Assembly (NCBI RefSeq): GCF_964275005.1
Contig: NC_092693.1
Coordinates: 30,826,173 to 30,890,172 of the forward strand
Reading direction: 5' to 3'
Length of the DNA stretch: 64,000 bases
Source of the DNA: Diadema setosum
Lineage: Eukaryota > Echinodermata > Echinoidea > Diadematoida > Diadematidae
Below are positions 35,254-48,200 of the stretch, piece by piece. The position numbers were made by a program, and so were the translations under genes. The notes beneath the pieces were generated by a model. The model had not been told where the DNA came from and searched no databases. It was given only the letters and a program-made list of their open reading frames with translations. Position 1 is the stretch's first letter; each line of letters begins with the position of its first letter.

Positions 35254-36085
35254 TGGTGGTCATGCATGTAGCTGTACGGCATGCATGTTTCACATTTCTT
35301 TTTTTTTGGGGGGGGGGGAAGTAGCATTTTTAGGTGCTCAAGTTCAGGAAAATATCCTGAAAATCATTGAAATAGGGGGTCATAAACTAGTAATTTTCCC
35401 CGAAATATTCTGAATTAGGAGCAAGTTTTCAAATTTTTGAAGAACAATCGTGACATAGAGTCCCAAATAGTGTTAATTTGCACCCCCTGAAAAATTCCAA
35501 AATAATATTATGTTTAGTGCAACTTCTTGGTGTTTGCCATGATTCTCCAAATACTAGTATGCCGTATATTTTAATTGCCTTCTTCTTGCAGGAAATTTTG
35601 CAACATGCTGCATCTATGTCATGTTGGTTTGCTAGCTTCCCTTCCAAAACCTTGTGATGGGGGGTAATTTTGCTGCGGTCTGTTCCAACCTGTGATTGGG
35701 GGTCAAAATCCTAACAAGAATCTGAAAACAAGCACATTATGTTTTGAAATGTTTGAAGGCTTCCGCGATGGTAGAACACTGGGTGGTAGAAGGCCTAACG
35801 GTGCACTACATATTCTTTCTTGGGTATATAAAGGGCCTACCCACTTTCTATGTTTCTCTTTGAAAACAGCAAGAACATGCTCACCAAAATTTTATGTGCT
35901 GCTAAAAAAGACAGGAGATGCTTTACAAAGCCTAATTTGTTGCACCCCCTGCTTGAAAATCTCTAGGGAGAGGTGCTATACTTGGTGGTAAAGATTTCCC
36001 GAGTTGCCACTCGAGCCAGAGCGTTAACACCCTTCTCATTCTTAGCTGACGATATGTTCTCTTTTTTAACTCGCACAGGTGACCA
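34614..36085. other. Upstream of FBXO31 coding start; no promoter identified
   Basis: The stretch holds a C-run of about 34 (35218-35251) and a T9/G10 block near 35300. Just before the start codon is a pyrimidine tract with tcgcacag at 36071-36078, a likely acceptor. It implies an untranslated exon farther upstream that I could not locate. Confidence 0.45.
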
Positions 36086-36257
36086 ATGCCAACGGACAGT
36101 CCAACAAAGATGGATATGCACACTTTGCCACCAGAACTTCTCATCGCCATTTTCAAAAAGCTACCAGGGAAAGACTTGGCCAGCATGGCAATGACTTGTA
36201 GGAAATTCAGAGAAACATCACTGGTTGACTCCATCTGGCTCTTTAGATGTATAGAAG
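36086..36257 (+). CDS. FBXO31: FBXO31 exon 1: start and F-box
   Basis: It encodes [13 protein letters not shown] and then the F-box through DSIWLFRC. It ends GAAG|GTGAGG with one base over. A second Met nine codons in could also start translation. Confidence 0.93.
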
Positions 36258-39200
36258 GTGAGGATGTATACTGTTTACGACATAATATCAGCGAGTCTAA
36301 TTTTTTGCAAATCAGGACTCCTCGAGAATTTTGTGAGATGCTGTTAATTTTGGGATCAATTCATGGAGTACAGCAATGAACAGAGAAATGTGCTTGTGCA
36401 TGTCACATTCATGTCGAGATCAGAGTTCATGATTTTGCGTGTTGTTAAATTTGCGAATATCACTTGACTTCAGAATTTCACGAAAATAGAAGCCTCAGAA
36501 AATATTATATGGCATATACAGTGATCATTGAGAAAGATTGAGACAAAAGTTTCATGCATAGTTAACAAAGTATCTTCCATTCGGCATAATGAATAAAGTC
36601 CACACATTCCACTGAACTCTTGTAGCCTAATATCATTTTTTTTTTTCTTCATTCAAGATAATCTTTATTATGCTGATAACATATGCCCTTTTTCTCTTAC
36701 TATATGAGTCAGAGACTGATCTGTGATAAAGATGATTTTTGTTGTATATCAATTGCAGACCATTCAATATGAAGAGATTTAATTTATATAATTAATAATT
36801 TTCTGTTCTGATTTCATCCTAGAGTATGATGTTGGCCCAAATGAGATGGAAGGAGCTAATATTGAGTCTTGCAGGGATTTCTATACCAAAGGTATTAAAC
36901 TTTCACAACCTTCTATGTGTGTGCTGAGAAATAGTAGGACTCTGGGTGACATGTGGGAGTTATTACTTGTATCACAGTGCAGCAACATGCTAGTACTTTT
37001 GAGCTACATAGTCAAAATTTACAATGCTTTAAGTGTCATGCCAAAAAATAGGTGATAATATGCTGAAAATAAGGAATATGAAAATTAATCATTTGTGTGT
37101 CTGTGTCTGCCAACTTACTTAAACCCTGTAAGTTCAGCTCATTGACTGCTTTATTAACCCGTTGAGGATGAGTCCCAAGTATACTCAGGCAGGGGTCTAT
37201 AAGGCAATGCATGGTGCAGCAAAATCAGCCCGTCCTCAACGGGTTAAACATTCAAAAATTAGGGCTAACATAAGTACCAGAAATCATCTAGAACTCTAGA
37301 TGACCCCAGCTGCAGGAGACCTTGTGAACATATATACGTTCATGCACAATATCAAGACATTTCTCCATGCAGCATGATGAAGTGTCAAGTCGTAGCTCCC
37401 ACCCTGAGTACCATGTCATGAAAAGAAAAGGCTGGCTAATGTTTTGATTTTTGTTTTCCGAGAGTTAGGCACAGTAAAACCAACCAAGGTTGACACAGTA
37501 GAGACACTAGCAACGAAATGTCTTCCTTGTCTAAGCCCATAACTAATGAGCCTCTAATGCTCTATTGCATTCATGCTGTTGGTTGTGCGGTCACACAAAG
37601 TAGCTGCTTCAGCTCATGCATATTCATACATATTCATACAGCAGACATTCTTTTGTAGGAAGAATAGAGTTGAGCTTATAGTTTCTTTTCTCTCATTTGT
37701 GCTCTGTCAATTCTGCTATTGTCTTGCAGTCAATTTCCCTTGTGTTGTTGAAGAGAATGTTAAACTACTCTTGTCAAAATTACACCACATCGCTGTGACG
37801 CAAACTTGCCACTCCTGCAAATGTAATTCCACCTACCAGGTATACCAATGTCTGTTCTCCTACCATGGATGAAATCTTCACTTGTGATCAGAGACTGATG
37901 ACAGTAAGCGTTTTCACATCGGCCCGATAAAAGTCCAAGCTTGAGATATTCTTCGCGATCGCAAATTAGCGCGCTATTTCATTTCCTATTCACATCAGCC
38001 CAAAGAGAATTGCCCCAAATTTTTTTCGAGCTAATTCGACAGCTGAGCATGCGCGAACAGTGTCGGGTATACCAGTAGAGCGCGCGCCTTCGGGTCACAC
38101 ACACTAGGCATGATGGGATGCATCACGCTAATTTCTTGAGGCGATTTCACATTATCAAATAGCGCGCTAGTTAGCAAATTATCCCGCTATTTCTGAAATT
38201 TCCCGAGTTGGACTCGAGAAATTTTCTCGGAACAGAGCGATAAGATTAGCGTGCTAATTTGTATTCACATTATCAAATAGCGTGCTATTTCATGATCGGT
38301 TTGATTTCCCCAAATCAGAAAATAGCGTGCTATTTCGAAACACCAGGCTGACGTGAAAACGCCTAGTGTATATGCCGCTCAAAGAAAGGAATTAAAGGAC
38401 TCTGAACCATAAAATGCTGTAAGAATTGTGTATGAGAATAAATTCATGTCATTGCTTCTTTCAAAAACATCTCTCCTTGAATCTAGAGTTTAATTATACT
38501 CAGACATCACTGAAAGTAGAGCATAAGTCATGTGATTTGTAACATCAGTTTTAGAAGAACCGTGAGTTCTGACCTTCTGTGTGTGAGATTACATACCACC
38601 GGTAATTCTCGGCTGATTTCATTTCTGTGTGACACAAGATTGTTACAAGCTTGCTTTGTGAAGGATTGTTGGTCACTTGATAGCCTCTGAAGAAGGTGCT
38701 GGCACTCATGTAACAGCTTACCCTGTATTGCAGTCTGGTCTAGTTAGCAAAGTTATACAAACACATATTTGCGTCAGTGCAACGAACAAGTATTGTGAAA
38801 ACATCAATGTGACACTGCAAGTCAGCGGGAAGTTTGGCATCAATATCATTAATCCTTTTGTTTTCATACAGGAAAGCTCCATTGTTTGTTTATGTTTGTT
38901 TATTTTATTAGATCCACCATGTGACTGCTGAATATTTGCAATGGAAGTAGATTGTACATGTCTGAAATGTTACATCAGACAGAAGCCATAATTCTTTGCT
39001 TGCTTTGAACTACTTCAGGGCATACCCAGTTGTCAGTATTTCTGAAATACTTTTTGAACAAAATTACAGCTCTGCCTTCAATGAACAATATAACAGCATG
39101 CCACCAAGTCTGACAAGGAAATGAGATTTATTTCAATATGTAGAATGCAAGCTCACATGAGAGAAGAATTCCCTAGTTGTTCCGTATGGTAGCAAGAGGA

Positions 39201-42200
39201 AATTCCTGTGTGTACATTGTATGTGTTTATAATTTTTTTTTTTTCCCCATAGTCTTTCTATGAGTAAGCTATTGTAACTTTATTACCTCCGCCAAGGGGG
39301 GAGGTTATGTTTTTGTTACCATTGGTTTGTTTGTTAGTTAGTTAGTTCGTTTGTCCGTGTGCAAAATAACTCAAAAAGTGGTGAGCGGATTTAGATGAAA
39401 CTTGCAGGAAAGGTTGAGAATGAACCAAGTAACAAGCGATTAACTTTTGGTAGTGATCTGAGAATTTTTGGAGAATTTATGAAGGATTTTGATATTTTGG
39501 TAGGTAGGGTCAATGAACTTGGGAGTTCAGGCTGCGCGTATTTGAGGTTTGCATGCGCGCACTAAAGTGCGTGCTCTAGTTTCTGCTGGGGAGAAGCGTG
39601 CCGCACATCTGAGGGTTTATGACGTAACAAAGTCTTCTATATTGGGAAATCGGGCGATTTTTCAGTGGGTGAAAATCACTAATCTCTGTGGAAGAGGAAG
39701 ATCATCAGTGGAAAGTAACTGCTAGGTGGAGGTCTGCGCTCTCGGAGTGCTTATCTAGTTCAATATGATTCCCAAAATGGGATCGTGTAATCCCCCCCCC
39801 CCCCCCCCCCCAAAAAAAAAAAAAAAAAAAAATGTGTTCTGTACATGACAAATCTCTCCAAGCACGCCATGAACGTACAAACATTGAAACAAAATGTACT
39901 GTATTTGTAATCATAAATTGATTCAACATAGTATTTATGTTCAATAGTAGCGAGGTAGGAGGGGACATTCTTGAGCTCTTAAAGGACAAGTTCACCTTCA
40001 TTAACATAACGATTGAGAGAATGTAGCAATATTAGTAGAACTCATCATTGAAAGTTTGAGGAAAATCGGACAATCCGTTCAAAAGTTATGAATTTTTAAA
40101 GTTTTTGTGCAGTCACTGCTGGATGAGAAGACTACTACAGTGTATGATGTCACATGCGTACAATGTACAACAATATAAGGAAAATATAAAGAGAATTTCA
40201 CAAAATTTCATCTTTTGAAAAAAGTACACATTCCCTTGACTCGTTACTGACATATGTTATGGGTAATATTATTCCCATTGTCTTTAGAAAGAGGCAAGTC
40301 AAGTGCTCTTTTATTATGAAAAAAAAGTGAAAATATTGTTGAATTTTCTTTACATTTTCTTTACACTGTTGTACTCATATGACATCACGAGCCTTAGTAG
40401 TCTCCTCATCCAGCGGTTCCAATACAAAAATTTTAAAAATTCATAAAGTTTGCATCGATTGTCCAATTTTCCTCAAACTTTCAATGATGACTTCTACTAA
40501 TATTGCTACATTCTCTCAATCCTTATGTTAATGAAGGTGAACTTGTCCTTTAATGTAACCCTCTTCCATCATAATGGCAGCATTATTTTCAGCGAGAAAG
40601 ATTCTTGCAAGTATTCTTTGTTTGTTTATGTTGCTGTTTTCACTATTATTGTCATCATCATTATAGAACTTTATTATTACCTCTGCTCTGCCAAGGAGGG
40701 TATATTTTTGTCAGCGTTGGTTTGTTTGTTTGTTTATCTTTTTGCGAAATAACTCAAAAACTTGTGAACAGTTTCGGATGAAACTTACAGGAAAGACAGA
40801 TGATTACATTTTGATAGTGATCGAGGAATTTTAATGAATTTTTGATGGATTTTTATCTTTTGGCCTATAGGTTCTATGAACTTGGGAGTTCAAGCTGCGC
40901 GTATTTAATGTTTTCATATGTGCACTAAAGCGTGTGCTCTGCGCGAGACGCTACACATGCGCGCAGCACGCTGGAAGCTGATGAGGTAAACACAGAAGGC
41001 TTTTGCAGGGCTGCACACTGGCGCCGGTCCGACGGTTAAAGACCGGTAAAAGTCACTGTCGGACCGGTAACTTTTCGGGAAATCCACAAGTTACCGGTCC
41101 GACATGACCAGCAAGAAAAAAAGCATTGGTGGGGTCAGTAGAAAGAAAAAGAGCAGTCCCGATCAGGAAGAAACAGAAGGCAAGATATCGCACTGTTCAA
41201 CAAGTTTTACGCAAGTTTTCGTTTATGTCTAGCGGTGCAATTTGTACAGTGAGCACTAGCAGTCGACCAGTTATTCGCGCTCGCTTGCGCATTTGGCGCT
41301 GTTCACGCACTGCCATGCAATGCAATACATGCAAAGCATGTACAGTGTAACTGTTTTTCGTTTGCTTGCGATCGGCGGTCATGCCAGACAAGAAGCATTG
41401 ATAGAAGCGCACGCATTTCTGAGTCATTTTGCTCATGATTTTTTAGCGCAAGATCAATCCGATCCCGGCTTCGCAGCAGCGTGGCAGTTATGTTAGAACT
41501 AGTTTACTTGTGTTGATTTTTAGAAAAAGTAAAAAGACATTCGATATTCAACGATGCAGTAAATGGATCTGATTGCGTTTATTTTCATTTTACACAGTCA
41601 TTTCACAGATGAATATTTTCATTCGTTCAGAATGGTCTCATAATGAAGATAGGCGCAAAAAGATCACGAAATCGGCTCTTCCGTGTACTTTTTAAGAAAG
41701 CATGCACAAAATGTGAAGAGATAATACTAGGGAGAAAAAAATCATAAAATCATCGCAGTCCCGCTTACATATTTGAGGTAGAAATCGTCCCAAAAAGGAT
41801 CATGAATGTACGAAATGCGAAGAGATTATAGAGGAGAGAAAAAAAAAATAAAGGACACATTTGGTGAGTACATCATAAAAGATTACAGCCGAATAACAAT
41901 TCATGAAATCAACGCAATCCTGTTGAAATTTGAGGAAATAATGGGCGCAAAAAGGATCTTGAATTCAATCCTGCATGCCGTGTTGGTTATCAAACACGCA
42001 TGCACAAATGCGACAAGATTATCGGGAGAAAAATAAAAAACACATTTTTACCCTTCTGGTGCGTGCATTACAAAAGATTACATCTGAAGTAATTCATGAA
42101 ATCGCCACAATCCCGCTGATATTTGAGGTAGAAATAGGCGCAAAAAGGATCGTGAATTCGGCCGTGACGTATACCTTTTAAGAACGCACGTACGAAATGG

Positions 42201-45200
42201 GAAAAGATTAGCGGGAGAAAAATAAAGGACACATTTTCACCCCTTTTGGCGTTTGCATCATATAGATTACAGCCGAATAGTAATTCATGAAAATTCGCAA
42301 TCCCCTTGGAATTTGAGATAACAATAATAGGCGTAAAAAGAATCTCAAATTCGGCCCTGCATGCAGTGTATAATTTTGAAAACGCATGCACAGATGCGAA
42401 GAAATTATCGGGAGAAAAATAAAGATCGCATTTTCAACCCTTCTGGTGCATGTATCACAAAAGATTACAGACGAAATAATTAATGACATATCGCAATCCC
42501 GCTGATATTTGATGTAGAAATAGGCGCTAAAAGGATCGTGAATTCGGCCGTGACGTAGATAGGCATGCACGCAATGCGAAGTGATTATTGGGTGAAAAAT
42601 ACAGGGCACATTTTCAACCCCGTTTGTCCCGTGCATCATAAAGATTACAGCCGAATAATAATTCATAAAATCATCGCAATCCCGTTGAAGTTTGAGGAAA
42701 CGATAGGCGCAAAAGAATCATGATTTTTGGCCGTGTCGTGTATCTTTTAAGAACGCATTTTCAACCAGTATAGCTGGTGCGTGCATCACCAAAGATTACA
42801 TCCGAAGTAATTCATGAAATCGCCACAATTCGGCTGATATTATTTTGATGTAGAAATAGGCGCTAAAAGGATCGTGAATTCGGCCGTGTCGTATTCGCAT
42901 GTACCAAATGCGAAGAGATTATTGGGAGAAAAATACAGAACATATTTTCAACCCCTTTTGGCCCGTGCATCATAAAGATTACAGCCGAATGATAATTCAT
43001 GAAATCATCGCAATCCCGTTGAAGTTTGAGGAAACAATAGGCGCAAAAAGAATCATGATTTTTGGCCGTGTCGTATATCTTTTAAGAACGTATTTACGAA
43101 ATGCGAAGAGTTTATCGGGGAAAAATAAAGGACACATTTTCAACCCCTTTTGGCGTGTGTATCATAAAAGATTACAGCCTAAGTAATTCATAAAATCATC
43201 GCAATCCCGCTGATATTTGAGGTAGAAATAGGCGCAAAAAGGATCGTGAGTTCGGCCGTGTCTATACCTTTAAAGAACGCATGTACGGAATGCGAAGAGA
43301 TTATGGGGAGAAAAATAAAGGACGCATTATCAACCATTCTAGCTGGTGCGAGCATCACAAAAAGTTACATCCGAAGTAATTCATGAAATCGCCACAATGC
43401 CGCTGATATTTGAGGTAGAAACAGGCGCAAAAAGTATCATGAATTCGGCTGTGTGAAACATCTTTTAAGAACGCACTTATGAGATTCAAAGAGTTTATCG
43501 GGAAAAAATAAAGGACGCATTTTCAACCCCTTTTGGCGCGTGCATCATAAAAGATTACAGCCGAAGTAATTTATGAAATCGTCACAATCCCGCTGATATT
43601 TGGGGTAGAAATAGGCGCAAAACGTATCATGAATTCGGCCATGTGGTGCATCTTTTAAGAACGCACTTACGAAATTCGAAGAGTTTATCGGGAAAAAATA
43701 AAGGACGCATTTTCAACCCCTTTTGGCGCGTGCATCAGAAAATATTACAGCCGAAGTAATTTATGAAATTGTCACAAACCCGCTAATATTTGAGGTGGAA
43801 ATGGACGCAAAAAAGGATTGCGAATTCGGCCCTGCATGTCGTGTACCTTTCAAGAACGCATGCACAAATGTGAATAGATTATCGGGAGAAAAATAAAGAA
43901 CCCCTTGTAGTGCGTGCATCAGAAAATATCACAGCTAAAATAATTCATTAAATCGTCGCAATCCAACTGACCACCAAGAGCAGGTTACGCAGCAAGTTCG
44001 TGCGCCGATGTTTAGAAAAAGTCACAAACGCATTTGACACAATCTGAATTTGTTCATTATCATTTTACACTGTAATTCACAAACAAACATTCTATTTTTT
44101 CCTAGTTTTTTAAATTTCTTGTGCAATATATAATGCAAGTTTTCCAAAAAATATTAATCTGTAGAATGTACATGGGTGGGGGGGGGGGGGGACGTCCATA
44201 AAAAAACAAACAAACAAGAAAATGAGTTTGCAAGTCATTTAATGTTTTTTCAGGTTGTCGTTGTTGACCGGTAAATTTTCTGTTCGGACCGGTAAAAAAT
44301 GGTAAAACGGGGCATTTACCGGTCCGACAGAGACAGGTTGGACCGGCAGAAAAAATGGGTTAGTGTGCAGCCCTGGCTTTTGTATCATTAGTGGGACTCA
44401 CACTTAAATACAGATCTTGAGATTTGGATTGCGATCGTTATCTCACTACTTTGTACATGTGAATGTGGCTATGGGGAAATTGGGCAATTTTCAGCTTGCG
44501 TGCATGGGTGGAAATGAGCTTCCTGGTGAAGATTTGTGCTCTCAGAGTGCTTTTTGGTTAAAATTATTATTGGTTATTATATTTATTGTTATTATCATCA
44601 CTATCATAATCATTATCATTACTGTTGGTATCATAATGAGTGGTAGTATCATCACTACAACCATGATTAGGTGACAACCATCCTTACCTCTAGAACAAAT
44701 CACTGTGTTAGACAATTATTTGTGCATGGGGTGAGTACCGGTATAAACATTAACTTTGATCTACTGTAACTAGTCACAGAGAGTGGGGGGGGGGGGGGGG
44801 ATGCATTTCATAAAGCGTTTTGTCCGACAAACTTCTCAGACAAATTGCTCTCAGCCAATCAGATGGAAGGATTTCAGTAGCTTATAACAGTTTGTCAGAA
44901 AAAAAAAATATCTGACAAAACACTTAATGAAATGCCCCCAGGTAGCAGTACATGTATGTGTAGATGGAGAGTGTGCAAATGAAGGCAAACATAAAAACAA
45001 AGCAGGCCCATCATATTCATCTCCTGGCCAGAACTAAGCATTATGAAGCCATGCTTTGATACTTTACCTACATTTGTAAGTCTTATATGGTTATTTTGTG
45101 TAAAACCATAACCTGACCTTTCTTCTTTCTTTTCCCTTTAAAATTCACACAACAGTGCTTTATCCTTATGGTCATCTACTTGGTGTGTGGCAACCACAGA

Positions 45201-48200
45201 TGGGACCGTATGGGGGACTTGTCAAAATCCAGGTAAATGGACACTCGTTTAATACAACCCAGGAAATTCATATTTCTGCTCTGAACTCGGAGGACTAAAG
45301 CACTGGATAATTAAAACTTCCAAAGTAAAAGTTATTTTATGAAGATACAGAAGCCATAAACTACATGTACCACAACTTCACATACATTTGTACTATATCT
45401 ATACCTTACAACTGAAAATTGCATTTCAGGGTTATCCCCATTTAAACCTCAAGGGAAATCCATATTAACAGTTCATATAGATTTACATCACATAACCCGT
45501 GTTCAATTGATTATGTGAAGCTTCAATGACTGTTGTGGCTCTCAAAGCTTTTTTTTATTTAATAATTTTTCTTTCATTGTTCTCATTACGACTATTGTTA
45601 TCGTCATTTTAGTTACTGTGATTAAAATTGATTGACTCCTCAGGTTCAACGGACTGAAAGAATAATGCTGATTTGATATTTGAAGTCATTAGTATCATAT
45701 CAGCCTCTCAGTTTGTGATTGTGTGATACATTGTCCATGCTGTTCAGAGGAATAAATGAAGAAATTGAAATGCAAGATTTAAAGATTGTTCATCAGTTGT
45801 GACTAATAGGAACCAAAGGGTTGAAACATCTTTTTAAATCATTGTCAAAGGAAGGATTGGTATCAATTTCTGTATAAATTCCACAGGTTATAGGATTTAT
45901 ATTAATATCTGTGTACATTCCACTGGTTATAGGATTGATATTAATTTCTGTGTACATTCCTCAGGTTATGGCAGGTGTATTGACTGCATCAAGATACCTG
46001 GTTCCGCCCGATCCAAAGGTGTATCTTCCACTAGGGGTCAAAAAAGTCTTCACGATTGGCCTGAGTGAGGAGGGTCCGGTTGAGATCCTGTGTTTAAAAG
46101 GCAATAAAGGGAGTCACAAGCTTGCCATCAAACCAGTGAGTAGAGCATACACTTTACACAAGTCAGAAATGTATCTCCAGCTAGATCTGTGTTCAATTAC
46201 AAACAAATCATGTTTATTTCCATATGCTTGTGTTCGTTGCTGTCATCTGATCAAATCTTATTTTCCCTTGGAAGGTTTGTACACCTGTCATACTTAACCA
46301 GTACATTTGATGAGGGATCCATGGAGCACTTGATACATTTTGATTCATCCGCTTTCAGATCTGACTTGAAGTTCTGAGAGTACTGAAACATTTTCCCTGG
46401 TCTTCCATCTTCTTTATTAGGAAAAGCAATGGAAATTCAACACTCTGCTCAATTTGTCTATGACGTGACTGCTTTGATGTGTGATTTGCCCAATCAATGA
46501 GGCTGCACCTCATTGAATGGATCAATAATTTCGACTTTCAGTGAATAAAATATTTCCATGGCACAAATGTAAAAACATTTATTTGTTTTACATAACACAT
46601 AAAAATAGATCCTTGCAATTTGATGTTTTATGAATTTAGAAACAAGAGAGACTGTGTTATCTGAGATCAAGAGAGTGCTGAGTGCTATGCGCTAGTGCAC
46701 TGTCTGTCAATATGCTTGATGGCATGCACACTCATAACACAAGCATTTTATGTACCGCGTATGTGTGCCAGGCTCTTGACACGCATGCAAATGCAGCAAA
46801 TCACATGGAATCAAAATTGTACGATGAATGAAGCCACAATTCAATAGCATGAATTATGATGTAATAGTAAAATGGGACAAATGATCAATATGAAACAACC
46901 TATCAAATGACGAGGATCAATTTAGGTGTTTTATATATATACTGTATACATGATTGCTTCAGACAAATTGATGATGATTGTAATGATGTATTAATCAATA
47001 TTTATGTATGTGTAAGATTTCATCTATACTAGAGCTACACTCTTTGACACTGAAATTGAGAGTTGGACAACCAATTGGCAAACTTCTAGAACAAGCTAAA
47101 GTGTTGATTTTTATCAATCAAAGCAATTATGTTCCATTTTCCCATATTTCATTCCAACAGAGTCCAACCACTCCCAACAAAGAATTCACCATCAAGTGCT
47201 GCAAACCAGAAAACCACAAATCATTGCGGAAGGGGAGAATAGTAAGTTGGGCACTCACTGTATTGGAATGTTATAACAGGCATGTTTTGAGTAATTCGAA
47301 TGCAAAGTATTAATAGTACAAAAATAGAAATGTGTGAATACAGTGCACTCCCGTTATAACGAACACGGTTATAACGAAATTCCGGTTACAACGAAATAAA
47401 ATTTAGGGCCGCAACATTATCAACTCTATGTATTTTTATTGTTTATTCATTCGGTTATAACGAAATTTCGTTATAACGAAAGAAAACTGCCGGTCCCGAG
47501 GACTTCGTTATAACGGGAGTCCACTGTAGTATGCTCACATATTTTGCGCATGTGAAATCGTGTTGTTACTAGTGGCTATCAGCAAATTCAAAAACATGCT
47601 AAATACACCAATACCGGTACTCTACTGAGTACTGGATACTACCTGTTATCACAAGGGAATGCCCACCTTTGCTGCAGTTTGCTATGTATACAGTATAAAG
47701 ATGATGCACAAGTCTGAGTGTCATTACAAATTGTGTGCATTAAACCATTGAGGACGGGCTGATTTTGCTACAACACTAATTTTTCAGAGACACTTGCCCG
47801 AGTATACTCGGGACTCGTCCTCATCAGATTAAGTTACTATGGAATTTTCTATTATTAAACCCACGATGCACACGTTTAGACTAGATTCCATAGTAATACT
47901 TACTGCATGCACACTCTTCCTACTGATACAGAAAAAGACATTTGCATCATCTGCTTCATAGAACAGTGAGTAAAATTTTGCCAGAAATTCATTGTTTTTA
48001 TCATATTTCCAACAATTACTGCTGCTTTACAAATTTACTTGGTGCATTTTTCCCCCTCCCGTTTGCCAATGATGCAAACCATGTGTCAGTACTTACTGAA
48101 TGCATGAAACTTTACTGAGTTCATGGGTAGCTATCTCTTGCCAAGTGTGTTGTAAGCTTGCTACACTATGCACAAACTCTTGCTACTTATTATATTACTG

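Larger units (their letters stand above)
41006..44375. mobile_element. 3.37-kb hAT-like element carrying a satellite array
   Basis: The ends CAGGGCTGCACACT match in inverted orientation. Both are followed inward by repeated ggtccgac/accggtaa motifs. The 8-base ggcttttg lies at 40998-41005 and again at 44375-44382, sharing one base with the terminal G. A 42-codon frame lies near the left end, and a tandem array fills most of the middle. There is no full transposase. It lies in FBXO31 intron 2. Confidence 0.82.
36892..45155 (+). other. FBXO31 intron 2 (8.3 kb), filled with mobile elements
   Basis: The intron holds a 94-bp TTAA element, a GCGCGCTATT foldback, two CCTCCGCCAAGG repeats, one family A foldback, and the 3.37 kb hAT-like element with its satellite array. 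I see no FBXO31 exon inside. A phase-incompatible exon-like segment is noted at 37730. Confidence 0.8.

Noticed and set aside
41800-43190. Open frames of 68-152 codons in the satellite array
   Set aside because: They arise from the tandem unit, occur on both strands, and match no protein family.
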